The notes below the pieces were generated by a model. The model was given only the letters and a program-made list of their open reading frames with translations. It did no database searches and had not been told where the DNA came from. The position numbers and the translations under genes are program-made. This document shows positions 44,740 through 55,504 of a DNA stretch of 64,000 bases, piece after piece; within the stretch, counting starts at the first letter, position 1; every line of letters begins with the position of its first letter. Source of the stretch: Tolypeutes matacus (taxonomy: Eukaryota; Chordata; Mammalia; Cingulata; Chlamyphoridae); assembly GCA_026826555.1 (NCBI GenBank), contig JAKSZT010017954.1, positions 7,637,514 through 7,701,513 on the forward strand. Direction: 5' to 3'.

Positions 44740-45784
44740 TGGAAGGCCGCTGTCATGCTGAGCAGCAAGTGTTTATTGTGCAGTGATTTTGGACTCAGAC
44801 CCGAGGTGGGTCCTGAGCAGGCTCCTCCTTGTCCCCACCAGCCAGCCATCATCTCAGCACCTACAGGACACTCCTTCTAACACATTGGCCTCGCAGATTC
44901 TCCACTTCCTCCTCTCCCACCTCTTGCACATCCCCTCAGCCATCCAGTCCCATGGCCACACCTGTGGAGCAGGTCACTCCTGAAAAAGCAGTAATTCAGA
45001 CACTCGCCCCCGCCACATCTTTGCTTGTTACACTGGCTTTCCTGTTCCATTGTCCTTCCATGGTATCAGACCTCTTCCCATTGGCCCCTCTTACTTCTTC
45101 CAAGCCTCTCTCCATTCCTTCTCACTTCCTCCTTATCTAATTTCAGTCGCACTGTTGCTGCCCACAAAATACCCTTGGCCCTCTTTTTGTTACACAGATA
45201 TGGCAAAACTTCAACCCTGGATGTTGCTAGGGAGAGCCGTACCTCAGGGCAGATGGGCTCCTGATGGCCTCTACCTGGTGGCAGCATCTGGGGCAATTCC
45301 TGCTCTCCGTAGTGACTGTTCATGGCTTAGCCACTCTTCTCAAACCTCTTACTCTCACTCAGCAGATGACCTCATCTTCTGCCATGCACAGAAAACAAAA
45401 GCCATATCCCAGGAACTTGCCCATCCTCAGGATTCCAAACACAAACTTACAGGACTATCTACCCACCCTCTTCTCTTCCCTCCTGTTACAGGGGAGGAGC
45501 CCTGCCTCCTCCGGAGTCAGTTCCTTCACAGGCACTTGGGATCCCATCCCCTCCTCTCCTCGCAGAAACTTCATACCGGTTATCAACAATCCCTTTGCTC
45601 TCTTGTTCAGCCAACCTGTTCCTCTCAACCGGGTCTTTCCCACTTGCCTCTCCACAGCTCAAGATTTTGCATTAAATAACAAAACAAAACAGCAGTTTCA
45701 CATTTGACCACATCTACTCCCTTTTGCCCCCCTTGGCCAGTCCCCTCAGTTTTTGCCATGTCCATTTCCTCACATCCCATCCAT
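44740..45784. other. unassigned C/T-rich stretch
   Basis: The longest open frame of the window (45050-45679, 209 codons, plus) lies here, overlapped by a 147-codon frame in another phase and by reverse frames. Ser/Pro/Leu-rich composition, no domain and no start context argue for chance openness in pyrimidine-rich DNA, possibly a degenerate L2. Confidence 0.4.
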
Positions 45785-46410
45785 GCCTGGGGTAGATTGT
45801 ATTTTCCAAGGATAACTACGTCAGTATAAGTCTCATCCTTCATGCTCTTCCTACCATTTAACGTTGACCCTCCTCCATTGAGATGTGGGGTCTGTGCTCT
45901 ATCACCTTGAACCTGGGAGGACCTTGTAACTGCTTCAACCAATAGAATATGGCAGAAGCGTTTGCTGCCTGACTTTCTGAGTCATAACATGCAACATGGC
46001 TTTCCTCTCTCTCTCTCCCTCCCGTCTTCCCACACATCTCAGCAGCCTTGAGCCAACATGTAAGAAGTCTGGCTTGCATAAATTACCCTGCTGGAAAGAC
46101 CAAATGGAGAGGCCACATAGAGACAGAGAGAGACACACAGTGAGCCTCCTCTATTCCAGTCCCCCAGCCATTTGAGTCTTCCCAGTGTAAACCACCAGCC
46201 AGCCGTGAAAGTGAGCAAAACTTCAAATGGTTCCGGCCCTCAACCTTTGAACCGCCCCAGCTCATACTAATTAGAGCAGAGACAAACGCTCTCCACTGAG
46301 CCTTGCCCAAATTGTAGATTGTAAGCAAAATAAACGTTGCTGTTGTTTAAAGCCTAAACAACAACCTACGTTTTGGGATGGTTTGTTACACGGCATTGGA
46401 AAAGACAATG
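45785..46410 (+). mobile_element. MaLR/ERVL-like LTR
   Basis: 'tcaccttgaacctgggagg', 'accaatagaatatggcagaag', 'gtaagaagtctggcttgcat', 'tggagaggccacatagagac', 'gcaaaataaacgttgc' (poly(A) signal) and 'ttttgggatggtttgttacacggc' occur in the order of a known mammalian LTR class. No viral genes. Confidence 0.65.
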
Positions 46411-46639
46411 TTTAGAGACAAGTTCTAAACATTTGCCCAATCTTGTGCTTGAAACAGCTCTTACTAAGCTCACCATGTTGCCAAAGCTAGCATATTTTTT
46501 AGACCTCCTCTTTCTTGGCGATTCATTCTCTACACTGGTGACCACTCCTTTCTTGAAATGCTCGATTCCCTTGGTATCCGTTATATAACACTCTCGTGCA
46601 TGCTTTCAGTTTTCTTTGTACCTGTCGGGCCACGCCTCC

Positions 46640-47000
46640 CAAGTTTTCTTTCATGATTCTCTCCCTAACTATTAAATGTTGAGTTTCTTCAGGACTCAGG
46701 CCTTGATTTTCTTCTCACTTCATCTCTCTCCCTAGGCAATTTTCTCCATGTTCGCATTTCAATTACCACCTCCAGGCACATGAGTCACAAATTTATACCT
46801 CTTCTCTGAGCTCCTGACCCAAAGATCCAGTCCCCTAATGGATATTCCCCCTTGCAAATTTCAAAAGTACCTCAAGATTTCAAAACTGTACATATGGTCT
46901 GCTCTTTTCCCCACTTGCCCTGACTGTAGGCATTATTCTAGCAAATATTTTAGTAGGACAGAGTTCCTGCCTCCATGGAGCTTTTTAATTCTAAATAGTG
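46640..47000 (+). mobile_element. degenerate L2 ORF2 fragment
   Basis: Translated by eye in shifting frames, this resembles the L2 (CR1-clade) ORF2 stretch around the reverse-transcriptase active site and downstream: a serine-rich loop, then 'FNYHLQAHESQIYTSS', corresponding to the family's Y-DDSQIYISS block. The catalytic motif is lost and stops are present. Confidence 0.5.
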
Positions 47001-47088
47001 GGAGCAGACCATCAAACAAATGCCTAAGTATGTAAATGAATCAAAAAGAAACTCTAAGATAGTGGCAGACATTACACAGGGATTTTTA

Positions 47089-47098
47089 NNNNNNNNNN
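47089..47098. other. assembly gap of 10 N
   Basis: Ten undetermined bases occur between 'gatttttа'-type AT-rich sequence and 'gaggggcactgagg'. The true gap length is unknown. Confidence 0.99.
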
Positions 47099-47315
47099 GA
47101 GGGGCACTGAGGAGGGTCTGCAAATGAATACGGGGTTTCTTTTTGGGGTGATGCAAATGTTCTAAAATTAAGTGTGGTGGTGGTTGCTTTAGATAAAGGA
47201 GACAAGTATATTTAGTAGATAATATATGAAACAGCCATTGAATTATGCACTTTCAGTGGGTGGATCACATGGGATGTGAATTACATCTCAGTACAGCTGT
47301 TATAAAAGAAAGCCA
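47099..47315 (+). mobile_element. L1 3' end fragment
   Basis: 'tggggtgatgcaaatgttctaaaattaagtgtggtggtggttg' (in pieces), 'ccattgaattatgcactttcag' and 'tacatctcagtacagctgtta' follow the 3' UTR end of old L1s forward. The left end is lost in or before the gap. Confidence 0.7.
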
Positions 47316-47319
47316 CCAG

Positions 47320-48224
47320 GGAGACAATAGGGACAAGTGCATTTGTGACAGAGAGAAGAGCTAAGAAAAGACCCTGAGGTGGGGAAGAAAAATCTTGGCA
47401 TTTTCAGGAAGCCTAACGAAGTCCATTCTGTGTCGCGTAGGGTGAGAGAATGATGGTCTGAGATGGAAATGCAGAGGCAGATGTGAGCCAGAGCCTATGG
47501 GAAGGCCGGGCCTGGGGACTTGAATCGTGTCCTAAATGGGATGTGAAATGTGCTCGGTTCTAAGCAGGGACAGGACGTGATCTGGTTCAGAAGGATCCCT
47601 CCAGCTTCTATGTGGAGAATGGACCGCACGCAGGGATGTGCGTGGGGACAGGGGACCATGAGGAGGCTGCCGCGGGGACCTGGGACAGAGAAGGCGGTGG
47701 CTGGACCAGCCCGGGCACAATTGCAATGGAGAGAATCGGGTGGACTAGGGACGTGTTTTGGAGCTCCCGGCAGCAGGATTTGTGGATGCCTTGAACGTGG
47801 GGGATGAGGAAAAGACAAGAATGAAGGATGATTGCTAGACCCTTGGCTGGAGCAATAGCAAGATGGAAATACCTGGGGGCAAGCTAGTGAAGGGAGAGTG
47901 AATTAAGCCTTTTATTTTGGTTCCATTCAATCTGAGATACTTCTTGGACATTCCTGAGGAAATACTGCATAGGCATTTGGATGGATGAGCTGGAAAAATC
48001 AGGACTGGAGTTTGCCATTTGGGATCAGAGTGTTGTTATTTATATCCATGGGACAGAAGAGGCCACTAAGGGAAAAATGTGTCATTATACGGAGAGAAAA
48101 TGAGACACAGCACAGAGCCCCAGGGAACTCAGGCAGGTAGAGAAGAAGGTCCCGGCAATGGAGAATGAAAAGGAGCAACCAAGAATGAGGGGGATACCCA
48201 GGAGAGTGGAGCATGCCATTAGCC
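47320..48224 (-). mobile_element. L2 fragment, long, antisense
   Basis: The plus strand reads as reverse L2: 'gaccctgaggtggggaag', 'cctccagcttctatgtggag', 'gaacgtgggggatgagg', 'gaatgaaggatgattgctag', 'gcataggcatttggatgg', 'gagccccagggaactc' and 'cccaggagagtgg' occur in the order of the L2 ORF2/3' region complement. About 900 bases are retained, which is long for L2. Reading frames are dead. Confidence 0.6.
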
Positions 48225-48246
48225 AAAAAAAAAAAAAAAAAAAAAA
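48225..48246 (+). repeat. A22 homopolymer
   Basis: It lies at the edge of the antisense L2 where the family has a short A-rich word, so it is better read as local slippage growth than as the tail of a separate retroposon; no flanking duplication was seen. Confidence 0.8.
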
Positions 48247-48289
48247 GGGCAAGAGAGTGTTTCTACCGATCACCCAGTTACCCAGCTAG

Positions 48290-49000
48290 ACATGCTGTTA
48301 CCCAGGGGACACGTCATGCTTAACACCTGCGTGTCCCCTTCAGCCGGCAATGCCATGTCCTGAATACCTCTCATCTGTCCTCATCTCTGCCCCTCTGCTG
48401 CAACCACCCTACTCTAAGCCATTGCCATCTCATGCCTTCTGATGGATTCACCTCCATCCTCTTTGGCATTCTCTAATTTCTCTCCCAAAATGCAATCCCA
48501 GTCAAAATGCAAATTGGATTCCACCCATCCCAGCATGCTGGAGCACTCACACACTAAATAATTTAGTGGCTTTCCTTGGCTTTAGGGTTAGGAATCTACT
48601 CCTTTCCCTGGCCCGCCATGCCCAGCACATGCTCGTCTCATCTACCTCTCCAGCCCTGGCTTGAACAGTTTCTCCCCAGTCTTCTTCCTCTTTTCCAGTT
48701 GCATCTCCCCTGACCACAGGGCCTTTTCACATACCAGTCCCTCTGCCTGAGGTGGCTCCTCTTTTCTCTTTCCCCAGTTAATTCCATCTCATCATTCACG
48801 ATTCACCTCTTGGGGGGAACCTGCAGGGCAATTCCTGCCAGGCAAGATTCCTCCATGACATGCTCTAAGAGTACCATGGGCCTCACCTTCAGAGTGCCCA
48901 GCTCCATTGATTCTGCAGTTAACTGTGTGATTATTTGATTATATTCTCTACCTTAAATGCATCCCCTTGAGGGCCCTCAGTGGGTGGCTGCTCTCAGCGA
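48290..49000 (+). mobile_element. L2 fragment, sense
   Basis: 'tctgctgcaaccaccctac', 'aaaatgcaaattggattcc', 'tttagggttaggaatctac', 'tctacctctccagccctgg', 'gaccacagggccttttcac', 'ccctctgcctgagg' and 'ctcatcattcacgattcacctc' follow the L2 ORF2-end/3' region forward. Confidence 0.65.
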
Positions 49001-50059
49001 ACTTCGTACAAATTTTGAGGCCCTAGATAGAAAGAAGCGATTAATTCCACTTTTGTGGTACTTGTCAAAGTAAAGCACCCAACAGGCATTAAACTGGCAG
49101 AACAGATTTCATTCAAATCACCACGACAGGGGAGAAGGAAAGCCAGCAGCAGCTGGTCTCAACTCCAGTTAGGGCAAAGGTCGCTAGAAGTTTTAAAGGG
49201 CACAGGAGGGAAGGAAAAAGGAGAACTGGAAAATTACTAAGAGGGTCTTGGGGAGCTCTGAGAAGGAAGGGGGATGAGGAACTAGAAAATTGCTGATCTG
49301 AGAGCTGGCAGTGGGCTTACAGAAAAGGGTCAGGTAGCTGTGCAGTCTTCTGAGAGCCATCCATTCTGAGGTTTGGTAATATCGCATCATCCTAGGTAAG
49401 AGCTCAGGATGGGGCCCCGGGCCCGCCCAGAGACATGGCCTGGCATTAGGAAAATCCACAGTAAAGTTTGGACAAGTCTCTGGTGCAGAGTTTGGACAAC
49501 TCTGTGAGGCCAAGTGAGCACACGTGGCGTGCTCACGTCCACGATCATCCAACCTGCTCGCCATTTCTCTTAGCTCCTTCACGGTCACTGGACATACCTG
49601 ACAGGTGGATGCCTCAGGGTCTGTCTAGTTCCTCTCCTTCTACCTCAAGGCAAAACCAAGAGCAAAGCCGAGAATCAGAGCCAGACAGGAGGCCCCAGCC
49701 TGGGCAGTAAACAGGAGGAAGGCGGCTCCAGGGTTAGGCCTCCACCCACCTTTCCTCCTTCCCTCCCTCCTCTGCCTTGACGCACAGAGAGTTTTGACCC
49801 TGAATTTATTGGAAATCACATTCAGCCCAAACGATGAAAGCCCTTGGTGTTTATGAATACAACCTAGGTGACTTCTGGAGAGAACTCTGCCATAGGTCTG
49901 GAATAATTTTGGGGTAGTTCTGCTGGGACAACTGTCTGGAAGTAAACACTCACTCACTCACCATCCGAGTCTGAATTTGTGTGTGTGTGGGGGCTGGCCT
50001 TGGCATAACAGGACAGTTAAACTGGCACGTGCCTGTGGCCACAGCTGGGCTCTGAGCCC
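49001..50059. other. unassigned stretch
   Basis: No gene recognised. A perfect 8-bp inverted repeat (gtgagcac at 49514-49521, gtgctcac at 49529-49536) brackets a CACGTG E-box at 49521-49526. Frames on both strands (up to 131 codons) are featureless. Confidence 0.4.
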
Positions 50060-50535
50060 AATGTGTTGCTTCATCTTTGGTTGGAGCTGTGTCCCTTTCA
50101 TGCAGCAGTAATTTGCGTCTTCTGATTGCCTGCTTATTACCTGCCAGATAAAAATAGTGATCTGGAGCACCAGTCATTTGCCCACGGGAGGAGGGAGCCG
50201 CCATGCCGGCCTGTGCCTCTGGGAAGTGTTTGAAGGAGAGATGACAGAGGAAAGGGAAGCATCTCCCTCTGTTATAAGCCTAATTGTTTTAAGCAGGGAT
50301 TTCAAGTTCCACATGCCTAGGATCAGCATTCAGCTCACAGGCTTTGGTAAGCTTTTGTGACAGGATAATCTCCTTTGTTCAGTGCCCAAGGAGGATATTT
50401 TCTGCATTATTAGACAAGTCAATGAAGATAAAACAAAATATTAACTATTTTAAGCTGCACTAGTCCACCCCGAAGAAATTAAGCCGCCTTATTCTAATTG
50501 CACTGAGCTTCCTTGTTCTAATGAGATGGCAGAGG
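50060..50535. promoter_or_regulatory. candidate conserved element
   Basis: A repeat-free, mostly AT-rich block has 'gcctaattgttttaag' near 50280, 'aaatattaactattttaagctgcac' (in pieces), 'agaaattaagccgcc', TAATTG at about 50495-50500 and CTAATGAG at about 50519-50526. Clustered homeodomain-type cores without repeat landmarks suggest a developmental enhancer; this is inference. Confidence 0.3.
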
Positions 50536-51296
50536 GGGCTTTTACCCAGAATGAGGGGCCAGGTTTGCTAAGGGCCTGCAGCCCCTTAATATAGGAAGGC
50601 TTCCCCTTTCCTCAGCTTTGCTTCTTTCTCGAGGGAGATTTGGAGAGTTAGGGATCTTGTTTCTAGGCCAAGAAAGAGAGAAATGAAACCTAAAACAAGA
50701 CCATAGGGGTGTGACATCCATCAGCATATTTTTAAAAGGTGTCTTTTGTAGTTATGTTAAGCCAGCTAATCCTGGGTCTAGGCTTTGGCAACTTGGAAAT
50801 TTTGGAGCAACTCAGCATCAAGATTCTATTGTGCAAAACTTTCTCGTCCTATATTTGTATCTCCGACACTGGCTTTTTAAGGTGGAAACCTAAACAGCGA
50901 TGGCATTTGCCCCATTTTTCCAGCTCCTTAGTAGCTAGAGCAGTGAAACCAGAGAAGTGAAGGCACGAGGCCCTTTCAGTGCTGGTTTGCTGATCCCTGG
51001 GTGTTTTGTGACAGCTGCCAGCACTGTTGGTGTAGGAGGTTATTCCAGGTGGCTCCTCTAGGCCCCCAGCTTCAGGGACTGTCCTGGCAGGTTAGGGTCC
51101 TGGTTTTATAGATTAGGAACCTGCAGGAGGTATTGCAGTCTCCCTCCTTTACTTTCGTCTAGGGTCCAGAGGACTGTCCTCCCTCCCCCACAATAAAACT
51201 CAGACCTAGGAGCTACCATGTGACAGGGTAGCTAGCTTTAAAGCTCTGCGTGTCACCTGGTTCTGGAGCTTCAGAGGTTCCTGGGAGAAGACCATG
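50536..51296. other. unassigned stretch
   Basis: No gene or recognisable repeat. Confidence 0.4.
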
Positions 51297-51487
51297 AACA
51301 CTTGCATGTGTGTGCATGCAGGTGCATGTGTGTACATGCAGGTTCATGTGTGTGCACGTGTGCATGCATGTGTATGTGCATGCATGCAGGTGTGTGTGCA
51401 AGTGGTGCATGTGTGTGCATGCGTGTGCATGCCAGTATATGCACGTGTGTGTACATATGTGTGTATATACATGTGTGTGCACATGTG
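51297..51487 (+). repeat. alternating purine-pyrimidine (TG/CA) low-complexity tract
   Basis: About 190 bases are almost entirely TGTG, TGCA, CATG, TACA and CACG steps, and several self-complementary words such as 'tgcatgcatg' and 'catgcatgca' occur. Multiple overlapping open frames on both strands (Cys/His/Val/Met-rich) are artefacts of this composition. Confidence 0.9.
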
Positions 51488-51594
51488 GCACACAGTCCTT
51501 CACTTGCTGTCACTTCCAGCCACCTGCCTATACATCCAGCTGACTCCCCATCTCTGTGAATACATGTGCTAAGCACCACCCTGGGAGTTTACAG

Positions 51595-51760
51595 TTGCTG
51601 TCTTATTTAATGCTCGCGAAGAATGTTTATGAAGTGGGTATAATTATCTCCATTTTGTAGCTAAAGGAAACACTTGGCTTCCCTGAGCCCTAAACTTTCT
51701 CACAGTCACCCAGCTATTCCCTTTGTGGCTCAGCCAGGATTCAAACCAGACCCTGTGAGT
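51595..51760 (-). mobile_element. MIR SINE fragment
   Basis: 'ggtataattatctccattttgtagctaaagg', 'cacagtcacccagctattcc' and 'agccaggattcaaaccagac' are the reverse of the MIR tail, core and head. Confidence 0.75.
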
Positions 51761-51964
51761 CTTAGCTTGGAATGCCCCAAAAGAGCCTGAGGTGAGGAAT
51801 TTACTGGGAGGTTGTCCCAGAAAGCACCCTGAGGGTGCTAGAGAGGGAGGTGGGAAAGGGGAGCCAGTCAATGAAGAGTGGCTTACTCTTTTGGGCAGCT
51901 GGAACTCTCCAGGAAACTGTGGCAGACACATCAGCATTACCCCAGGAGAGGAAAAGATGCTGGG
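51761..51964. other. unassigned stretch
   Basis: Nothing recognised. Confidence 0.4.
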
Positions 51965-52180
51965 GTCTTCTTATTTTTTAAGAGCTTTATTGAGATTTAA
52001 TCCACATGCCATATAACCTACTCATTTAAAGTGTGGAGTTGTGCGCCCAACACCACAGTCAATTTTGGAAAGTTTTCATCCCCCCCAAAGGATGTGCTCC
52101 TTAGTGGTCACCCCCCTCCGTGCCCCTTCCCATAGACATCCACCGATGTGTTTTCTGTCTCTCTAGATTTGCCTGGAACT
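51965..52180 (-). mobile_element. L1 3' end fragment
   Basis: 'agagctttattgagattta', 'acatgccatataacctac', 'acaccacagtcaattttgg' and 'tgttttctgtctctctagatttgcc' are the reverse of the old L1 3' region, as at 21258-21545. Confidence 0.7.
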
Positions 52181-52499
52181 GGGAGCTTTGTCCCCCTTCA
52201 GCTGGGTCACATCTGGGTCCGATCGCCTGGCACTTGCAGCCCACCCAGAGTGCAGGCCCCACTGCCCAGCACCCACCCAGACAGAGACACGGGAGCCGGA
52301 GACCCCAGTGGGTGTGGGGGCGGCCTCAGGAACGTGGGCCGGGTTCCGATGCCATCCGCTCCCCAGGCTTCTTCCTTGCACTGCCCATGGACCTGGCTCA
52401 CCCGAGCATCTCCTTTGCCTTCCTCCGTTCAATTGTACTTCTCTCCTTCTAAGACCCAGGAGGGCAGTTGTGAACAGTCTCCCTTCATCGCGTTCCTTC
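52181..52499. other. GC-rich unassigned block
   Basis: Four overlapping open frames of 64-145 codons cross this block on both strands. CpG is moderately frequent ('ggtccgatcgcc', 'gggagccggagacc', 'gggccgggttccg'). No protein family is recognised; it may be a decayed CpG-rich element. Confidence 0.35.
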
Positions 52500-52830
52500 T
52501 CTGTCATCTTCTCCCCTGCTAGGGTGGCGATGTCAGAGCGCGCCTCTCTGAGCAGGTGACCTGCAACCGGAAGGATGGCAGAGGGCTGGGGATGAGCCAC
52601 CCACCCAGTGGGTTCAAGTGCAAAAGTTGGAAAGCAGGAATGGACTTGGAGGTTTCAAGGAACAGATATGAAGGCAGGGGTCCTAGAGGGTGAAGAGTGA
52701 GAGGGTGACGAGCATGAAGTCGGAGGGGAGGGGAGAAGCAGCCAGGTCCTGCCAGCAGGGCCTTGTCAGGCTCGGTAAGGAGTTTGGATTTTATTCCCAA
52801 AGCAGTGGGAACCCTTGCAGTTTTAAGTCG
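52500..52830 (-). mobile_element. L2 fragment, antisense
   Basis: 'gttcaagtgcaaaagttgg', 'gaggtttcaaggaacag', 'cagggccttgtcaggctcgg' and 'aggagtttggattttattccc' follow the antisense L2 pattern. Confidence 0.55.
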
Positions 52831-53800
52831 GGTATGTTACCTAATCTGCGTTGCTGTGGCAGCCTAATCCGTTTGCTGGGGACTTCATCTCTTTAGGACT
52901 GGATTCCTGCTCACCTTCCCCAGCCCCGCCTGTGCCTCATCCAACCATTCAACCGCAGCCCCATGATGTGGTCCCTGTCCCTTTCACCTTGCTAGCCCAT
53001 TTCTTCAAATGAGGAAAAGTCACTCTTCTTCAAGACACTTTCCTGCCATCTGCTTGAAAACCATCATAATTAATATACAAATCTATGATGGCCTCCCCCA
53101 GAGTTGGGTAATACACAACCCGCTCGACCACATATGGCAGCCCTGCCTGCTACTCACAACAGACTTCTCTGACGTTGTTGCTTGGATTAGCCAGGGCTCC
53201 CTTCTCAGTCATCCTGGCACCTTGTTCCTGCTATACATTTCTGGTGGTGACTGCCACATGACTCTGTATTTCTGGGAGGACATTCCCCATCTTTCTGGAT
53301 GGAATTCTTCCTTTTACCTGCAATAGAATCCACTCCCTCAACACGGACTATGTCACTGGACTTCTAATGGGAACCCGTCCTCTTAGGTATCACTGAGGGT
53401 ATCCTTCTTTGCCCAGCTGTGTTGTGAGCTGTGATGATGGGAGGTTGCTTAGGGCGATGGTTTTCCATGGTTCCCTTCTGCTGACCCCCGAATGGTCAGC
53501 CCCTGACTTTCAGCCCCTTAGGGCTGCCTGGACTTCAAAAGAAGAGCTGCAGGCTCTCCCACCAGCCTTGCAGGCATTTCCCTGCGGGAAAATGTCTGCT
53601 TGGGTCATCTGCTCCGCAGTCCTTTCTGAGACCGCTGGGAGAGACCTCTGCGGCTGGGGGTATTTTCCAGGGCCCTCAGCCCTCCCACTTGGGACATGAC
53701 CCGCTTTGGCTGTGCCCCGTTTATTCTGGTATAAACCACAGCTGGGTTGCACCCTGGGCTTTGTTCTCCCCCTCCATTCTGATAACCAGGCACTGACTGG

Positions 53801-53801
<1 letters not shown>
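52831..53801. other. unassigned stretch
   Basis: No gene. Frames at 53009-53326 and 53409-53699 are below 110 codons and featureless. Confidence 0.4.

Positions 53802-53834
<33 letters not shown>
53802..53834 (+). repeat. (TG)n microsatellite
   Basis: A pure TG run of about 16 units. Confidence 0.95.
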
Positions 53835-53836
<2 letters not shown>

Positions 53837-53929
53837 GGCAGGAGCAGGGGTAGAAACGGGCCTGAGGCCCAGGTCTGCTGTCAAGGGAAATATTTCATTG
53901 TTGTCAAATGGGCCAAGATTCCTTTAGAA

Positions 53930-54130
53930 CAACCTGGCTTCCTCTTTTTGAGCACTGCGATTTCCCAAAATGGCAAATGGAAACTGAAACACTACATTAA
54001 ATAGCATTTCTATGCAATTAAAACACATTAAAATGGCAATTAAGTTTCGCAAACAGCCTTCTCTATGTTCTCGGGTTGATTAAGCTGTTTGTGTTGTTTT
54101 TCAAGGATGATTGTTGTAACTAAAGGCTGA
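53930..54130. promoter_or_regulatory. candidate conserved element
   Basis: A repeat-free AT-rich block holds 'tgcaattaaaacacattaaaa' and 'ggcaattaag' (CAATTA cores at about 54015 and 54038), then 'gttgattaagctg'. It lies between a microsatellite flank and an L1 remnant. Role inferred only. Confidence 0.28.
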
Positions 54131-54214
54131 GTTTTCTTTTCAGTGATTGAGCCATTCCATGGGAGGCAAGGAACCCTGAATTCCTGATCTTTTATTCTTT
54201 CCTTGGTGATTTCA

Positions 54215-54345
54215 TTTTTATTTTTAACTTTTTTATTATGGAAAATTGCAAACATACACAAAGGCTGAGAGAATTGTCTCACAGACCTCCATGTAGCCAT
54301 CACCCAGCTTCAACCATTGTCAACTCATGGCCAGTCTCTCTCCTT
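54215..54345 (-). mobile_element. L1 3' UTR fragment
   Basis: 'ttttttattatggaaaattgcaaacatacac', 'cctccatgtagccatcacccagcttcaacc' and 'tcaactcatggccag' (in pieces) match a class of old L1 3' ends read in reverse. Confidence 0.6.
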
Positions 54346-54744
54346 GGTTACTTTTTGTTTTTAATATCTTAAAAAAAAATTTCCAAGATATTAGTTAACT
54401 TTGAGGAAAAAAAAAAAAAACATGAAGAAAAATTCTAGTAAGAAAAATTGACCCAGACTAAAAGCTTTCTGTCTCTCAGAGCTGCAGATATAGTGATGGA
54501 GAGAGAGCCCTAATCCCCCAGGAGCTTATCATCTAGTTGGGAAAATACAAGAACCACATTAAGTGGTAGATGCCATTGTCCCTAAAAGGCATTATGGGGG
54601 CAGGTGGGAATGGTCCTAGCCCAGCTGGGGAATGATAAAGGCTTCCTCATCCAACCTAACCCAAATCAGCAGGCAGTAGCCAGGTGAAAGGGAATGTGTC
54701 CAAGCTGAAGAACGGCATGCTTACCTTTTTTGGAACCGGCGGCC
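54346..54744. other. unassigned stretch with an A run
   Basis: An A run of about 16 lies near 54405-54420. No gene. Confidence 0.4.
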
Positions 54745-55045
54745 TTGCTGTCAGCAGTGATATCCTTGGGAAAGGAAGCACCAGGTCCCATGGAATCTGC
54801 CATTGTAAATCCCTGATCTCGGATGCTCATCTCATCTCAGCTTGTCTCTCTCGGTAAAACCTCCTGAGTAGTCTCGCTGCCTTCAGGCTCACACCTCTCC
54901 AATTTTCCCTCTCTGGACGTCCGGTTAATCTTCCTGAAACATGCTCTAATCCTGTAACCTAATCTAAGCCTTGCTCTGCCTCCAGTGACTTGCCTTTGTC
55001 TTCAGATCTAATGCCAACCTCGTTGGTTTGCCATTGCCAAAATTA
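54745..55045 (+). mobile_element. possible L2 fragment
   Basis: 'ggttaatcttcctgaaacatgc' and 'aagccttgctctgcctccagtgactt' have the pattern of L2 sense sequence. Weak. Confidence 0.35.
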
Positions 55046-55504
55046 CTTTCTTGCTTTGATTCATTTCAGTTGGACAGCAAGACTTCTCCTTGACTGCCAC
55101 ATGGCTTATTTGCAAAGGATATAATGAGCAAGAGGTACCTTAGCAGCAGGTGGCAGGTTGGGGTCAACAACTCCCTCCCTAGACTGCAGACTTTTCTCAC
55201 CCTGACCCAAGCACTGCACAGCAGCCAGCAGAGCCCCTGCCCACGGAGTGCAGCCAGATGGGGTGGGCAAACTGTCTTGTGTAAAAGTCCTCCCACTTAA
55301 GCTTGCCCATTGCATAACAAGCTGCATCATCCCAGTTTCTTTCTGTCTTAAATTTTCCGCTTTGTGCTGTGTTCATGGCCAAGAACACAGGCATCATCGG
55401 GCCTGGCGGTAGAGCCTTTTGCAGGTGGGCTTCTTAGGAGCACTCCCTGAGGTTCTGATAGGGCCCCTGCTGGTTCTCCTTTCTCCTCATTCACGAATAC
55501 AGGA
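55046..55504. other. unassigned stretch
   Basis: No gene or firm repeat; three overlapping minus frames of 66-76 codons are featureless. Confidence 0.4.

Noticed and set aside
45050..45679. Longest open frame of the window (209 codons, plus) as a gene
   Set aside because: It lies in C/T-rich DNA with an overlapping 147-codon frame in another phase and reverse frames. Composition is Ser/Pro/Leu-rich, no domain or splice context is seen, and its flanks look like old repeats.
48225..48246. A22 run as the tail of a retroposed gene copy
   Set aside because: No flanking target duplication, and the upstream sequence is antisense L2 with an A-rich word at this spot; slippage explains it.
51213..51579. 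Cys/His-rich small proteins encoded in several frames
   Set aside because: All frames across the TG/CA tract give Cys/His/Val/Met-rich or Thr/His-rich peptides as a trivial consequence of the dinucleotide composition.
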